From Polydactylus sextarius (lineage: Eukaryota > Chordata > Actinopteri > Polynemidae): a stretch of 64,000 nucleotides of DNA. The number at the start of each line of letters is the position of its first letter. The stretch's first letter is position 1. Shown one piece after another: positions 51,625-63,426 of this stretch. A program made the position numbers and the translations under genes. The stretch lies in the NCBI GenBank assembly GCA_016801845.1, contig CM028924.1, positions 3,489,501-3,553,500 of the forward strand, given 5' to 3'. The notes beneath the pieces are model-generated. The model had not been told where the DNA came from. It searched no databases and worked only from the letters and a program-made list of their open reading frames with translations.

Positions 51625-52130
51625 GTGTTGTATAGAGTAGCAGAAAGTCTCACTAGAGTAGAAGATACTCGACCTTAAATAACTTTGGTAGAAGTTCAAG
51701 TCAAAAACTAGAATGATTCTCCAATAAAAGTCTTAAAGTATCTAGTATTTACTGTACTTAAGTAATCTATAATTAAATGTACTTAAGTAATGAAAGAAGC
51801 ACAAGTACATGTTAATAAAAACAGAAGAATATTATGAAGTTTATCCAGCACTTTAAAACATGGAACAACTATTTTCACAGTCAAATTTTAAGTTTCTCCA
51901 TCATTCAACCTTTAAGATGGAGCCTACATCAACATGATGTTGAGTCTAAACAGTCACATTAGACTTAGAGTGAACCGGCGAAAACACCACATTTACTTTA
52001 CTCTGATTTTTCTAACAACACTGAACTTTGAAAATGTATCGTAATGAGTAAAAGTATGTAATTAAGTTAGGAAATTGTAGTGAAAGTTGACAGAATTAAA
52101 GCATAGTGAAGTGCAGTTGTGATGTATTAT
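51625..52130. repeat. ACTTAAGTA-rich dispersed repeat
   Basis: Repeated blocks such as TACTGTACTTAAGTAATCTA, ATGTACTTAAGTAATGAAAG and GAGTAAAAGTATGTAATTAA are spread over 500 bases. This is the pattern of the abundant fish MITE-like repeats built from ACTTGAGTAAAAGTA units. The copy is diverged and its ends are not sharp. Confidence 0.5.
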
Positions 52131-52738
52131 TACTATAATATCATTACAATAGACATAAACAAGAAAATACTTTATTTTAGGCTGCGGTTAAAGGAATAGT
52201 TGAGCTAGTTTTTAGGAAATATGCTACGTGGTCACATCTGTTTTGATATGATCATCTTTAATTGAGAGCACCTAATAAACTGATTATTTCACAAATACTC
52301 AGAACACATTATAAGACTTTTTTGTTTCTTTTCATATACTTGAATTACACTTTCAAAATCATCATGTTTGTAGGAACATCTTGTGTGTACGACGATCTTC
52401 TCTTCCTGCTGTTCTCACGGTTTGAAAAACAAAAACACAACAAAAACCCCTCTCGCCTCCGGTGGTATCACTGACAGATGTCCAGCGCACGCATAAGTTA
52501 ATGAGTCTCACCCCACCTGACTGTCTGCCGGGATCTTTGCAAGGAGCAAACGGCGGCCTATCATGTGTTACCTGGCTGTGCTCTCAGCGTGAGAGGATGT
52601 TAATTGGCGGTGAGGCGCCAGTCTCTCCCCATCCCCTCCTCTGGCGTCAGTCAGAGCCAGGAAAGGTGGCATAAAGCCTGGCCTCGCGGCGCTCCAGACT
52701 CCCTGAGCTCCAGAGGGAACCAAGAGGAGGCATGATCC

Positions 52739-52743
52739 GTGTG

Positions 52744-52795
<52 letters not shown>
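52739..52795. repeat. (GT)n microsatellite, long
   Basis: About 28 GT units with one GC interruption. It is among the longest simple repeats of the window. Confidence 0.95.
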
Positions 52796-52797
<2 letters not shown>

Positions 52798-53849
52798 GAG
52801 GCCATCGCTAAAGCACACACCTGGCCTGAACTTGTACACTTGAATGGAAAACCTGCACAGAGAGCAAAAGAAGGGGGAACTCAAAAGTTTTTCTTTCAGG
52901 AATAAAAAGAGAGAATTATTTTCAACTCAAAAAGCCAAAGTCGCTCAAAGAAAACCTCCCGTCTCCTGCCTAGTGCCGTGCAGAGTTCCCTCCTGGCTGA
53001 TTGGAGTTCACCCAATGCGTGTGCATGTGCGTGTGTCTATGTGTGTGACTCTCCTGGCTCCTGTCTGCCGTCCGTCTGCCTCCCCTGGATTGGACTCCTG
53101 TCGCCTTCGCCGTGAAGGGCCACTCAACCTGGGTGGATATTCTTTCCTTCACATCTGCTATGAATTTACCAGAGCCAAGGCATTCAAAGGCTCCTTTATG
53201 GAGCCATCAGGAGCCCTGTGACTGCTTGCTATTAAGACACATGCACACCTTGGCATACACACACACACACGAACACACACATGCATTAAGCACACACTGA
53301 TTTGCGTACATGCACACATTTACCCTCCTATCTGCATCAGCCTTTCTCTTTCCCACACAGTCACAAACTTAAACATGTACATACACACCTCCGCAATACA
53401 CAAAAATCTGAACTTAAGTCAGCCTCAACAGCTGCAGCATCTTTTTTTTCCTTCTCTTCTCTACAGTGAATCAGCCGTGCATGGTGGAGTGGTGTATGGG
53501 TGGTTATTGGGCCATTACACACTTTAATCTATTTATCGCTGACAGGCCTCTCTCTGGGCATATGCACACTCCAAAGAAACATGAGCTGTTACAGCAGCAG
53601 GATCAGTGCAACACTGATCAACTTCATTTTTTATTTATTTTATTTCATTTTTTTTTTTTTTTTTTGCTATTAGATGATTTTGGAAAAACACTTTCAGGTT
53701 TGGCGTAACAGGGAATTTATTTTTTGCCTTCTATTAGATTAAGATTTTTTAAATTTTTTCCGACTCTACTTTGTCAAACGGCAACTCAAATGGAAATATC
53801 GTTTAAAAATAATACTTTTACATTTTAAAAAGCTAATTTGCTTTCTCAC

Positions 53850-54565
53850 AGAGGTTAAAATTTAAAGAGTGATACCACTCTCACGTCCGTACGGTATTAA
53901 ATTACCACCTCTGTCTGAAGCTAACAAAGTCTGTCTACCTACAACTCCTCCATAGTTTCCCAAATAACACATTATATCTGTCTCTAAAGTTCATTCGTTA
54001 ATATCCTGTGTTTTGTTCCCAATGGTCGCACTAAAAAAAAGCTTCAGGTAAAAACATCAACTTTATGATCACGAGTGGTTATGTGCCGAAACTTTTCTCA
54101 GCAGGACGCGGTGACACAACCAGACTAAGTGTTTTCCACTGGTTCCAGTCTTTCTACTAACCTGTTTGGCTCAAAGGTTATAACTCTCATCGGTCCGTTT
54201 AAGACCAGTGGGTGTAATATTGATCTTTTCCCCTCTCTCTCAATAATTATATTTCCCAAAAATGTCAAACTATTTAAGAACATTGGAAATCGGAAACTAG
54301 GCTGAGTCGGTCTGATGGTCCAAAACTAACAAAAGTCTCCCCAACCAGTGCCACTAAAGCTAACTAATTAACACATTATAACTTTGGACATTATGTGTCA
54401 GCCAGAAATAGTCCACCAAATGACCCTCATCAATAAATGATGTGAATTTTGTTACTTTTGGACCGGTCCGAGTTCGCTGTTTTCTCTTGTTTCTAGTTGC
54501 TAAGCTGAGCTGTTGCTTCATATTTAATGATCAGAGCGGAGGTGAGAGAAGAATAATGGCACAAT
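53850..54565. repeat. nested fragments of the GCTAAGCT-type dispersed repeat
   Basis: Forward pieces (GATACCACTCTCACGTCCGT; GTGGTTATGTGCCGAAAC; AAAGCTAACTAATTAACACA) alternate with reversed pieces (ATATTTCCCAAAAATGTCAA; TTTCTAGTTGCTAAGCTGAG). This looks like two or more old copies of the family at 34085 and 47935 inserted into one another. Confidence 0.5.
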
Positions 54566-54726
54566 TCACAGATATGAGAGCATTTTCAGTCATTTCTAAC
54601 AGGAATTTGTAGCATAGTGAATCGATATATTAATATTTATATCTGACATGACAAAAAAGACAATAATTAATTCACAATTTTTTAGATTTTAGAAAACAAA
54701 CAAACAGCAGTATATCACTTCAATTT

Positions 54727-54945
54727 GATAGGTAGATTCTTCTTCTACTGTTTATTGGGAGTAGTATCCTACTATTCGTCAGAAAGTTTGAACCATAGAT
54801 AAATAGATCTTGTGTTTCTTTTCTTCTTCTACTGTTTATTGGGAGTAGTATGCTACTAGTTGTCAGAAAGTTTTAAATATAGATAAATGATCATAAATCT
54901 TCCATTTCTCTTCTTCTGCTGTTTATTGGGAGTAGTATCCTGAAA
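54727..54945 (-). repeat. three-unit tandem repeat, inverted copy 2
   Basis: This is the reverse complement of 38485-38700, with the same three units in the same order and the same unit-specific variants (for example GATTTATGATCATTTATC between units 1 and 2). Homology ends abruptly at about 54945, where CpG-rich sequence begins. Confidence 0.85.
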
Positions 54946-55299
54946 TTTGCTCGCGCGGTCCCCCTCCAGTCTAGAAATGGTATCGTCTGTAACAACCGAG
55001 TCTCGAGTAAAACACGTGCGTTTGTTGACAAGTCAACTGTTGTGAGAGAGGAGTCACCAAAGTTATGAATGGGACAGTGAGTGTGTGCGCGCGCCCGTGT
55101 GTGGTGAGTGAGTGGTCGAGCGAGAGTGAGGGACCGGGGATTCGCGTGTGCGCGCATGTAGAGAAGAGATTATATGGAGAATGAGAAGCTGCAAAGCGGA
55201 ACGAATATAGACAAAAAATATAGGTAATATAGATTAAATTTATCTATATGTGTATTGGATAGGATCGAGGAATAACGGCTACAACATTTCAAGACCCAA

Positions 55300-55468
55300 A
55301 CAAGCCTCTTGTTTGTGTTTCCACCTGTTGTCAACAAGTTAGAGCGGGTTAGCCCCGAAGCTAACAGCTAGCTTAGCTTAGCTTAGCTTAGTTTACGGCT
55401 AGCAAGACAAATGCTAACACGGAGAACTTCCTAAAGCATGACAACCATCAACCACCTCGTCAGACCAG
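55300..55468 (+). other. candidate plus-strand leader exon
   Basis: GC-balanced sequence with GCTAGCTTAGCTTAGC repeats contains an ATG at 55438 (MTTINHLVRP) and ends at CCAG/GTAAAT, a good donor at 55468/55469. It points into the minus-strand candidate, so the two are probably not both real. The GCTTAGCTTA portion may instead come from the dispersed repeat family. Confidence 0.15.
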
Positions 55469-55665
55469 GTAAATACACACAGAAAGCTGAAAAACACTAG
55501 ATATAAACGGTAAATGAATAATTTAGACTCACTAGTTCAACAGTAGCAGCGTCGGGTCACCATCGGTCGGACATCCATCCTCCTCGTGCTCTTATTTTAT
55601 CGTTTTTTGTTTTTGTTTGTTTGTTTGTTTTTGTCGTCTTATCGTTTTTCTGTCAACACTTTTAC

Positions 55666-55695
55666 CTTCTTCCTTTTCTTTGTGGCTCCGACCAT
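55666..55695 (-). CDS. candidate first coding exon, unknown gene
   Basis: On the minus strand ATG at 55695-55693 opens MVGATKKRKK, a lysine-rich N-terminus, and reaches AAG/GTAAAAGT, a good splice donor, at 55666/55665. About 100 bases upstream on that strand is a TTCCGG (ETS-type) site, the arrangement of many TATA-less promoters. No confirmed second exon was found; a plausible acceptor (CTCCTCTCTCACAACAG, just right of 55037) leads to only about 21 further codons before a stop. Without splicing the frame ends after 18 codons. Confidence 0.2.
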
Positions 55696-55830
55696 GACAG
55701 CCACGCTACTGTCACCGACTTAGAGACGCGTTGTTTCCGTTCAATCAACAGTTGCGTTGATATGGATTAACTGGGCTTTTATTTTGAAGGTGGAAAAAAC
55801 CGGAAATGCGCTTTACGCGTCTTGTAGCTT

Positions 55831-56115
55831 CGTTCACGTGTTTCAATAAAGTTATTAGAAAAAAAAATGAATTAAAAATTAAAAATAAAATAAAAAAAAC
55901 GTCGTATGCACCTTCATGTTTCAATAAAGTTATAAAAAAATAGAAAAACGAATAAATTAAAAAAAAAAGGTTTGCCTGTTTCAATATAGTTCATAACAAA
56001 ACTATAGAAAAACAAATAAATTAAATTAAAAAACAATAATAGAATAAAAAACTGCTTGTTCACGTGTTTCAATAGAGGTATTCAAAATAATAGAAAAATA
56101 AATAAATAAATAATT
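55831..56115. repeat. degenerate tandem repeat around TTTCAATAAAGTTAT
   Basis: Four diverged units begin near 55833, 55912, 55973 and 56055. Each has a (CACG)TGTTTCAATA(A/T)AG core followed by an A-rich stretch of 30-60 bases. It borders the CpG-rich island. Confidence 0.7.
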
Positions 56116-56254
56116 TTGCTTTAAGTGGGAGGTGTGATAACTTTTATAAGATTTGTCTTTAATCTTTATCTTCTCATTCACACAAATTAACATAAAGCTC
56201 TTTGAATCAAATATTTTGCAAGAAGAAAAGCTGAAGGATGTGTCCTTCATCAGC

Positions 56255-56420
56255 CTCATACGTCACATGTCCTGTTTCAAAGGCTCCTACAAATGCAGCC
56301 AATCAATCTAGACGATTTTTTCCGGGTCGCAAAGGCTTCAACGATTGGATCCTTCAGAACCAGTTCCAGGATTTATTTGTGCTCAGGTGACATTTGTCAT
56401 GTGGACTTGGAGGAAGAGAA
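56255..56420 (+). repeat. diverged interspersed repeat, copy 2
   Basis: The order TTTCAAAGGCTCCTAC, GCCAATCAATCTAGACG, GGATCCTTCAGA and GTGCTCAGGTGACATTTGTC corresponds to 35683-35855 at perhaps two-thirds identity by eye. Confidence 0.5.
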
Positions 56421-56932
56421 CATTTGTGAAGATGTATAGGACATAAATACAAAATGCTCCGTAGGTCAGATCATCTCAACTCATTCAGCTGAGGTCAGTA
56501 TCGACCAAAACTTATCAGTCGACCAGGTCCTTGATTTTGGGGACAGCTATAGCAACATCTTGTTCATATGTTCTGCCTGTTTTTGACTGATCTTGTGTTC
56601 ATCAAAGCTCTAACATTGTTGATGACTCTGCCATTAGCTCTTGCTAGGTTGTATCATAAGCACATGCTTCATAATAAATCCAAAGCCTGTATGTGAGCCC
56701 GTTTGAAATCACTAGCTTGAAGATGAAACCTCAGTATGTCACATGAAAGACCTCAGACCACTTATTACATCTACAAGTTTCACTGCCTTTTATCTTTCCT
56801 GTAGCTGCTATATCTGGATCCACGAATTCATGTAAATGTACCAGTGATTCTGAGGTTATTCTCCATTTTCGTTCTGGTTTTTCAGATTTAACATTTTTCT
56901 GAATTTTGCCAGTATTGTTGATAAAGAGAGAG

Positions 56933-56938
<6 letters not shown>

Positions 56939-56990
<52 letters not shown>
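56939..56990. repeat. (TA)n microsatellite, 26 units
   Basis: A perfect alternating TA run; self-complementary and able to extrude as a cruciform. Confidence 0.95.
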
Positions 56991-56994
<4 letters not shown>

Positions 56995-56999
56995 CCTGA

Positions 57000-59395
57000 A
57001 TGTATCTGTCTGATGAAAAGCCAGCTGCAGGATATAAGCATTTTAAGCAAGTCAAGTGTGTATCTTGGCAGTGATATGTCTTGTTGCAGTCAAACCAGAG
57101 AGGATATATGACTGATATGTAAATGCTGCTTTTTGGAGCCTGCTTGACAGGAAGATTCGGACGGTTACAGAAGAGTGCAGGATTCCCTTTGGGATGAGAG
57201 CCGAGTTCCCAAGAGAAAAGGCATCCTCTGAACTCTCCCGTTTCTGCACTCCCTCACTTTTCTCCCTTTTTACTTTGGTTATATCATCAAAGGGAAAGGA
57301 TGCACATCAGTGGAGAAAATTGGGGAGTGGGGGATATGGGAGGGGGTGCTCTTTTTTGTGAATAATGCATTAATAATCATTTGTACTTGCACTTAAAGCA
57401 GAAGGGAGAAAGATATTTAGGGCATGTTGCCTTTATGCCGTGTGCACGATTATGTTACTTTCTGTTCTGGCAGACTGTCAAGATTTTTCTGTCTCTTTCC
57501 ACCCTTGTCCTCATTTTCTCTGTGTGCATTCCTGCAGCTGCCAGCGTGATAGACGACTGACTGAGCTCATTCTGAAGTGTGCCGTGATATGACACAAATC
57601 CAGTTTACGCTTACAGCTCAAAATTCCCTTCGTGCTCCGCAAAACACCGGCTCCACTCCACCGTGTCATGTTGTGTGATGGCACCAGTGAGGCAGGTGTC
57701 AAGAAAAAGCAGTTAAGTAGGAATCAGAATAACTTCTTCTTGAAATGGAGAAATAACGTAGAAGGATGTTTATTGAGGTTGAACTGAAAACACTGAAATT
57801 TAAAGGATTAAAGGGCAAGGTCACGTTGTAGACTGGTACAGTTTCATTTACATTAGAGGAGGGAGCGACATCACTTGCCTGCTTTTTTTTGGTATATAGA
57901 CAATCTCTATACTAACTATAACCACTGTTGACATTATAATTGGATAACAACGGTGTACACGGTGTTGTGTGCCTACGAACAGCATAGAGAAACATCCACA
58001 GATAAGAAGTGAGCAGTGCTATTGCTGCTATGAACTATGAACTGCTATAAACGGTGAAAAAAATAGACATAGTTCACTATTAATGCGAGTAGCAGCCATG
58101 TTGGACTCTCATGTGGAGCTTTTTGAGATTAGATTTAGTAATAGATATAAAAACTATACCATAGGTGAGTCAAACGTTAACCTAAACAGAGGATAATTAG
58201 GTGAAATTATGTCTTATTTCAATTATTGTTAATTGGATTTACAAACCAATAACATAAAATGAATAAAATCAGGAGTTAAAATGTTATAAATAATAAAATA
58301 GTTCAATGAGAATAAATAATAATAAGAAAAATAAGTTTTGATTTAAAAAAAATAAGTCTCCGTAGTTTACAGTTGTATTTATGACCTCTCTGTTTGACTG
58401 ATGAGCAGTTTAACTGTCAGTATCAAGTGACTCGTCGCCGCTTTAATGTGGTCACACGCGGTAACGTTAGATTCACTCGCAGATCGTCGTGTCTGGTGGA
58501 ATGAGAGCGAGAAACACACTTGTCTGCTCGTTGCCAAGTGCCCTCTGCACCGACTTGGACCTGAGGTAAATATTTGCAGGGTGGGTTGATCCGCTCCTGC
58601 TCTTTATATACGTATACTCACACTGGGTGGTTGGCTCGGTCGTAGCGCCGCTGCTGTCAGTTTGCTCAGGGTTCAAAGATTATTCTGCACACGGTCAGTG
58701 TTTGCTTGAGAGAGAAGAAATAGACCCGCTGCTGCTGCTTCAACCTGTCAAATCAGACTTTGTGATACAATTTTAATATTATCTGTAGAGTATTATGAGA
58801 AGATATAATACAGATAAAAACATAGTGCAGCATGTTAAAAGACCTGAGTGTAGAGATGTTTTAACTTTTCCTCTGACATTATCTGCTGTGCTGGCTTCCT
58901 TTACATCTATTGGCAGCGTGCTCCATAATTTGGGCACAAAGCTCGTTATCTTTTTTTTTCAGCTGCCTCTGGGAATCTTTAACAAATTTGCATAACCAAG
59001 GCAACATAAAACATAACAATAATGATAATAAGTGTACGGTATTTTTTGTAAAGTGTCCTGAGTCGACCTTGTTCCATCTCACACTACAAGAAGTTCAGAA
59101 CACACTATTTGCTATTTATTTTAAATTATTTAAACCATCTGTGTCCCATTGGAGTATGCTGAGACATAATTTTTGGTTTTGGGCTCCATAATGGTATCGT
59201 AGTCCTGAGGTTATGGTTCAGACATCTGTGTTTGTCTGTGTTTAACCATTGATTACAGCCTGGTAAGTGTTTGGCTGTGTGACAAGAGGTGGACACTCTG
59301 GCTGCAGTGACCTAAGGTTTTCAGGACAGTTAAAAAAAACAAAAAAATACAAAGTTTCACTCTAAAGAGTCGCATCAACTTTAGAGAGTTGAAAG
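57000..59395. other. intergenic, no supported gene
   Basis: No recognisable exons. Bases 58430-58690 are CpG-richer and on the minus strand contain TATATAAAGAGCAGGAGCGG, which looks like a TATA box, but no convincing exon follows. Bases 58850-59090 resemble a fish interspersed repeat (CCATAATTTGGGCACAAAGC) that I cannot name. Confidence 0.45.
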
Positions 59396-59398
59396 TTA

Positions 59399-60088
59399 AA
59401 GTGTTGGTCAGAGTAATTTGAACCCAGGGTCTATTTCACCACAAATTCAAACACCGTCTCAAGAAATATTTTATGTTGGTTGAAGTAATATCGAGTTTGA
59501 CCGTCTTTTGTTTTCACAGCCAAAAAGTTAACAATGAAAGTAAATGGGGCAGTCAGACAAACGTATCTAAATTGTCATTTTTTAACCACTAATAAAACTC
59601 AAAATATCACTTAACTTCAGCAGTAGCATGACTAGGGTCCCTACACATAAATCATTTTTAGCTGAAGCCATTATCCTCGCTCTTCATGGATACATACAGG
59701 AAAATGATGAATCTGCTGATGTGGAACAACCTCCATCACCAGTTGTTATGAAAACAAGACGTTGGTTGAGTCTTGTAAAAAAATGTTTTTAATAAACTCT
59801 GGGTTCACTTACTAAGTTATCAGTACTTCATTTTATGTGTAGGGACCCTATTCATGCTACTGCTGAAGTGAAGTGATATTTTGAGCTTTATTAGTGGTTA
59901 AAAATGACTATTTAGATACGTTTGGCTGACTGCCCCATTTACTTTCATTGTTAACTATTTGGTTGTGAAAACAAAAGACGATTAAACTCGATATTACTTC
60001 AACCAACATAAAATATCTCTTGAGGGGGAGTTTAACTCGTATTTATGGTGAAATAGACTCTGGGTTCATGTTGCTCTGGACGTCACTT
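59399..60088 (+). mobile_element. Harbinger-like MITE, copy C, foldback form with arms of about 255 bp
   Basis: The left arm (about 59399-59651) and right arm (about 59832-60088) are inverted copies of the outer half of copies A and B. Each carries the GTAAATGGGGCAGTCAG block and the CAGCAGTAGCATG...AGGGTCCCTACACATAAA block. They enclose a loop of about 180 bases. TTA lies at both edges (59396-59398 and 60088-60090, within a base). The loop reads AEAIILALHGYIQENDESAD on the plus strand, then VVMKTRRW and a stop about 13 codons further. In this copy the splice donor of copy A (GGGTAAGT) is changed to GGTTGAGT. Confidence 0.8.
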
Positions 60089-60275
60089 TAATCAATCAGT
60101 CAATAAATCGTAGCTAATCGAAGTCCCACAGATTTGGTTGGTGGAGAGGAAAACCAGAGCTAAAAAACATAAATCCTGAATAAAATTAGATACAGTTAAT
60201 GTAAATGATTCTTTCACATTATGTAACTTACTGTATTTGAAATATTTAGATCTGATTTCTGTTCAATCTCAGGAG

Positions 60276-60279
<4 letters not shown>

Positions 60280-60320
<41 letters not shown>
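60280..60320. repeat. (TA)n microsatellite, about 20 units
   Basis: A perfect alternating TA run. Confidence 0.95.
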
Positions 60321-60322
<2 letters not shown>

Positions 60323-61574
60323 TACATAGTCTCATGTACAGTCATGGATTCCTTTGACCTCAACAGGGAGTAAACGTTTGGTGATTAATGTGCGTCTCAG
60401 CTGTATTTCAAGGCGTAGGACGAACCGTGTAGAGAATGAACAATACCTCACATGTTTCACTGGTTTGGAACGACCCAGACCGACAGAACTTCTTTTAAAA
60501 CTTCAAAAAAAAAAAAAAAAGTTTATAAATGATGAATGCATTGTATTTTTTTTAAGTTAACTTCTTGAATTCTTTCACGCTGGAGAGACTACACCTCCTC
60601 CTCCTTACAGCGACAAGATCTACTTCAGAGAGTTCATTAGAAGTTCATTCAAATCATTTTGGTGTGAAGCCACGTTTCATTTCCCATAAAACGGTCTCAC
60701 GGATCTATAACGCTTTTATTTTGAAATGCAGAGGCTCTATAGGTTTGTCCCTTAATTTCAAATTAAAGGGCGATACAAAGCGCTTAAGTGAAATATCATT
60801 TTAGGTTTATTATAGCTGAATTAAGCCGCTGCCATAATATGAACTGTCATCAACGAAGCGTTATGTTTCCACTGACCTTTCACATCTGAGACCTTTACTC
60901 TGATCCGTCTTAGCTTCTACACCTGTTGCCAAATTACAGATGGCTCAGAGGCTGTCAGCAACTCGCCGCAAGATATTTCAGAGGAATCTCGCCTTCCTCC
61001 CTCCTCCTCCTCCGCTCCATACATCACCAACTCAAGCTTCATTTTGTCCGCAAACTACCTGTTCAGGCAGCATTTTTGTGGAGAGTTTCCTGTCAAGCTG
61101 GCTCCGACTCCTGAGCAGAGAACGATCATTATTTTTGTCCACAAACAGCTTTAAAAAAACCGCATTCAATTCGACTTGTCTAGACGCTTTAATGATCTTG
61201 TGTAAGTATATTGCTGCCTCGTGTCCGCGGCTTCCCCACTGGTCTGAACTGGAAACTGTCTTTCAATGAAATTACCCCATTGTCTTGAAAATGTCCAAGG
61301 CAAATTAAAGTTGCACCTGACTGTTGCAGAAACAGAAAACAGGAACCAGCTTGCAAATGCAGATGTTTCTGGAGAAAAGAGGGAGACGACAAACGGTTTG
61401 ATATTTTTATTAAAAAGTAAAATTAGACATCAGTTTTGGTGGACACGGCTAGTCCGTTTTCCTCCCCATTCATCGTCTTTCACAAAGGTTTACAGATGGC
61501 AGTGATGACTTGTCTTGTCTTGTCCGACACAGGGACGATCACCAGCTCAAACACAAATAATAAAACAGGGAGAA
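60321..61574. other. intergenic, no supported gene
   Basis: A poly(A) run lies near 60507-60521. Open frames at 60940-61269 and 61436-61843 have no recognisable motifs. This is the spacer beyond the 3' end of the minus-strand gene. Confidence 0.5.
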
Positions 61575-62043
61575 CTACGGTCTTCGTCCATAGCCTTTAT
61601 TGGAAATTCTTTACATGTAAATCCTCCGGACCTGCCCAAACCCAGCTTTTAGAGACTATAAATATATATATAAAAAAAGGAAGTGTAAAAGACTTTAGCA
61701 GTTCCTCCAAGAATAAAAGAAAGCATTTACAGTCAGGTCTCATTTTGAGAAAAAAGGGGGGAGAGGGAAGAGGGGGGGGCAGTCACCTTTTTGTTTGTTC
61801 AATGAAATGTCAAACAGTCAGAACAGATTTGAACAATTGTTAATCATGTCAGGAACAAAGCCCAATTAATCAAAAACTTAAAATAATTAGCAGGGGGGAG
61901 AGAGAAAGAAACAAAAAAAACAAAACAATCAGTGGCCAAATGAACAGAGTAAATGTTTTTGATATAACAACATTAGAAAAACACAAGAGAACAACACAGC
62001 ACAGCACAGACAGAGGAGGACAAACCACCCACTGCCTTTATCA

Positions 62044-62044
<1 letters not shown>

Positions 62045-62074
<30 letters not shown>
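62045..62074. repeat. (TA)n microsatellite
   Basis: About 15 TA units in the inferred 3'UTR. Confidence 0.95.
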
Positions 62075-62075
<1 letters not shown>

Positions 62076-63386
62076 TGGATATACTCACTGCCGGGCGACT
62101 TTGCCACAGACGACACAAACATCTGCGAATTACAAACGGTTCACTCAACATGTGATTGACAAAATAAAACCAATTTGCCGCTGAAGTTACAAGGAAAATA
62201 AAAAGCGGCACTGGACAGTGGCAGTCAGGTGTTTACAGCAGTAAGAAGCTGGAAAATGTTGGGATAGAGAGCAGGAAGAGAGCGCCACCTGGTGACAAAC
62301 ACGGGGACATGCATGCTGGGGGAGAAAAAAAAAACTTCATTCACTTCAGGAGGATTTTCTTCCACATGAAGGAACGAAAAAGCAAAACAAAAACAAAAAA
62401 AACATACAAATAAGTGACTGTTTCTGCTGCAACAATGAAAAAAGTTCTGTGTCGACTAGGAGAGCCCTGTTTAAACCTTTGTAATTTATTGGATGTGATT
62501 AAGATCAAGTTATCATTTACAATACCAAATAAAATGTGCAAAAAATATCAAATATTCAAAAAAATGCCCGTTTTTTTTTTTCTTAACAAACATCACATTT
62601 GTTGTTTTAAACACTGTTTACAAATGTTTATGCACATAACTTCAATAAAGTCTGGTCCTGCAGCTGCTGGCATAGTAGGTGCACTTTACAATCAGAGAGT
62701 GCAAACAGACGGAGCATTGAGGTACCGGTTTCTTTTTTTTTTTTTTTTTTTTTTGTTTGTTGTAGTTTTTTGTTGGTTTTTTTTTTCATTTATTTTTTAA
62801 AGTGGCAGGGCACTACCGAGGAGGAAAGGCTGGTCAGCTCCACACGCCAACGATGAGACTCGTTAAAAAAAAAAAAAAAAAAAAAGCATCTTGGCACCGA
62901 GAGCTGAGATGAAACTTGTTTTTTTTTTTTTTTTTTCTATTTTTTATTTTTTAAAGCATTAAAGTGACGCGACTACACGACGTGTGATCTGTAGTCTCGA
63001 CCCGGCTTTTTGACAAGAAATGTGAGAAGAACCTGGGTTTGGAAAACGACGACTACAACTAGCGCAAAAAAAAAAAAAAAAAAAATTAAACTTCCTATCA
63101 TTGTTTATCTATAGACTTGCAGACTTTGACCATCAATACTCTTGGTGGCTTGATGCTTTAGTATTAATTAAGAGCGATTTACAAGGTGAAAACTATTCGT
63201 AAATCAACCATCACTGTTGGTTTTTTTTAAAAAGACGAGAAAAAAAAACTTCCTGGAGAGTTTCAATCCGGGTCTTTAACAAAGAGTCACTGTTTGTTTT
63301 GTTGTGAAACAGCCCAGGACAGTGATGGTTGATCTATGAATGAGGACAGATGTGAATACACTGTTGTGGAGTATGGGGGGGGAGAG

Positions 63387-63389
<3 letters not shown>

Positions 63390-63421
<32 letters not shown>
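63390..63421. repeat. (TA)n microsatellite
   Basis: About 16 TA units in the inferred 3'UTR, just after a G-rich stretch (TATGGGGGGGGAGAG). Confidence 0.95.

Positions 63422-63426
<5 letters not shown>

Larger units (their letters stand above)
54946..55830. promoter_or_regulatory. CpG-rich, promoter-like island
   Basis: This block of about 0.9 kb is CpG-dense between AT-rich repeats (GCTCGCGCGG, GCGCGCGCCC, TTCGCGTGTGCGCGC, AGACGCGTTG, TTTACGCGTC). It contains an ETS-type site, CCGGAAAT at 55799-55806. Candidate first exons lie on both strands within it: minus 55695-55666 and plus ending 55468. A housekeeping-type promoter for an unidentified gene or non-coding RNA fits, but a CpG-rich mobile element is not excluded. 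Confidence 0.35.

Noticed and set aside
60940..61269. 109-codon plus-strand frame
   Set aside because: It has no domain, overlaps other open frames of equal quality, and lies in spacer DNA next to repeats.
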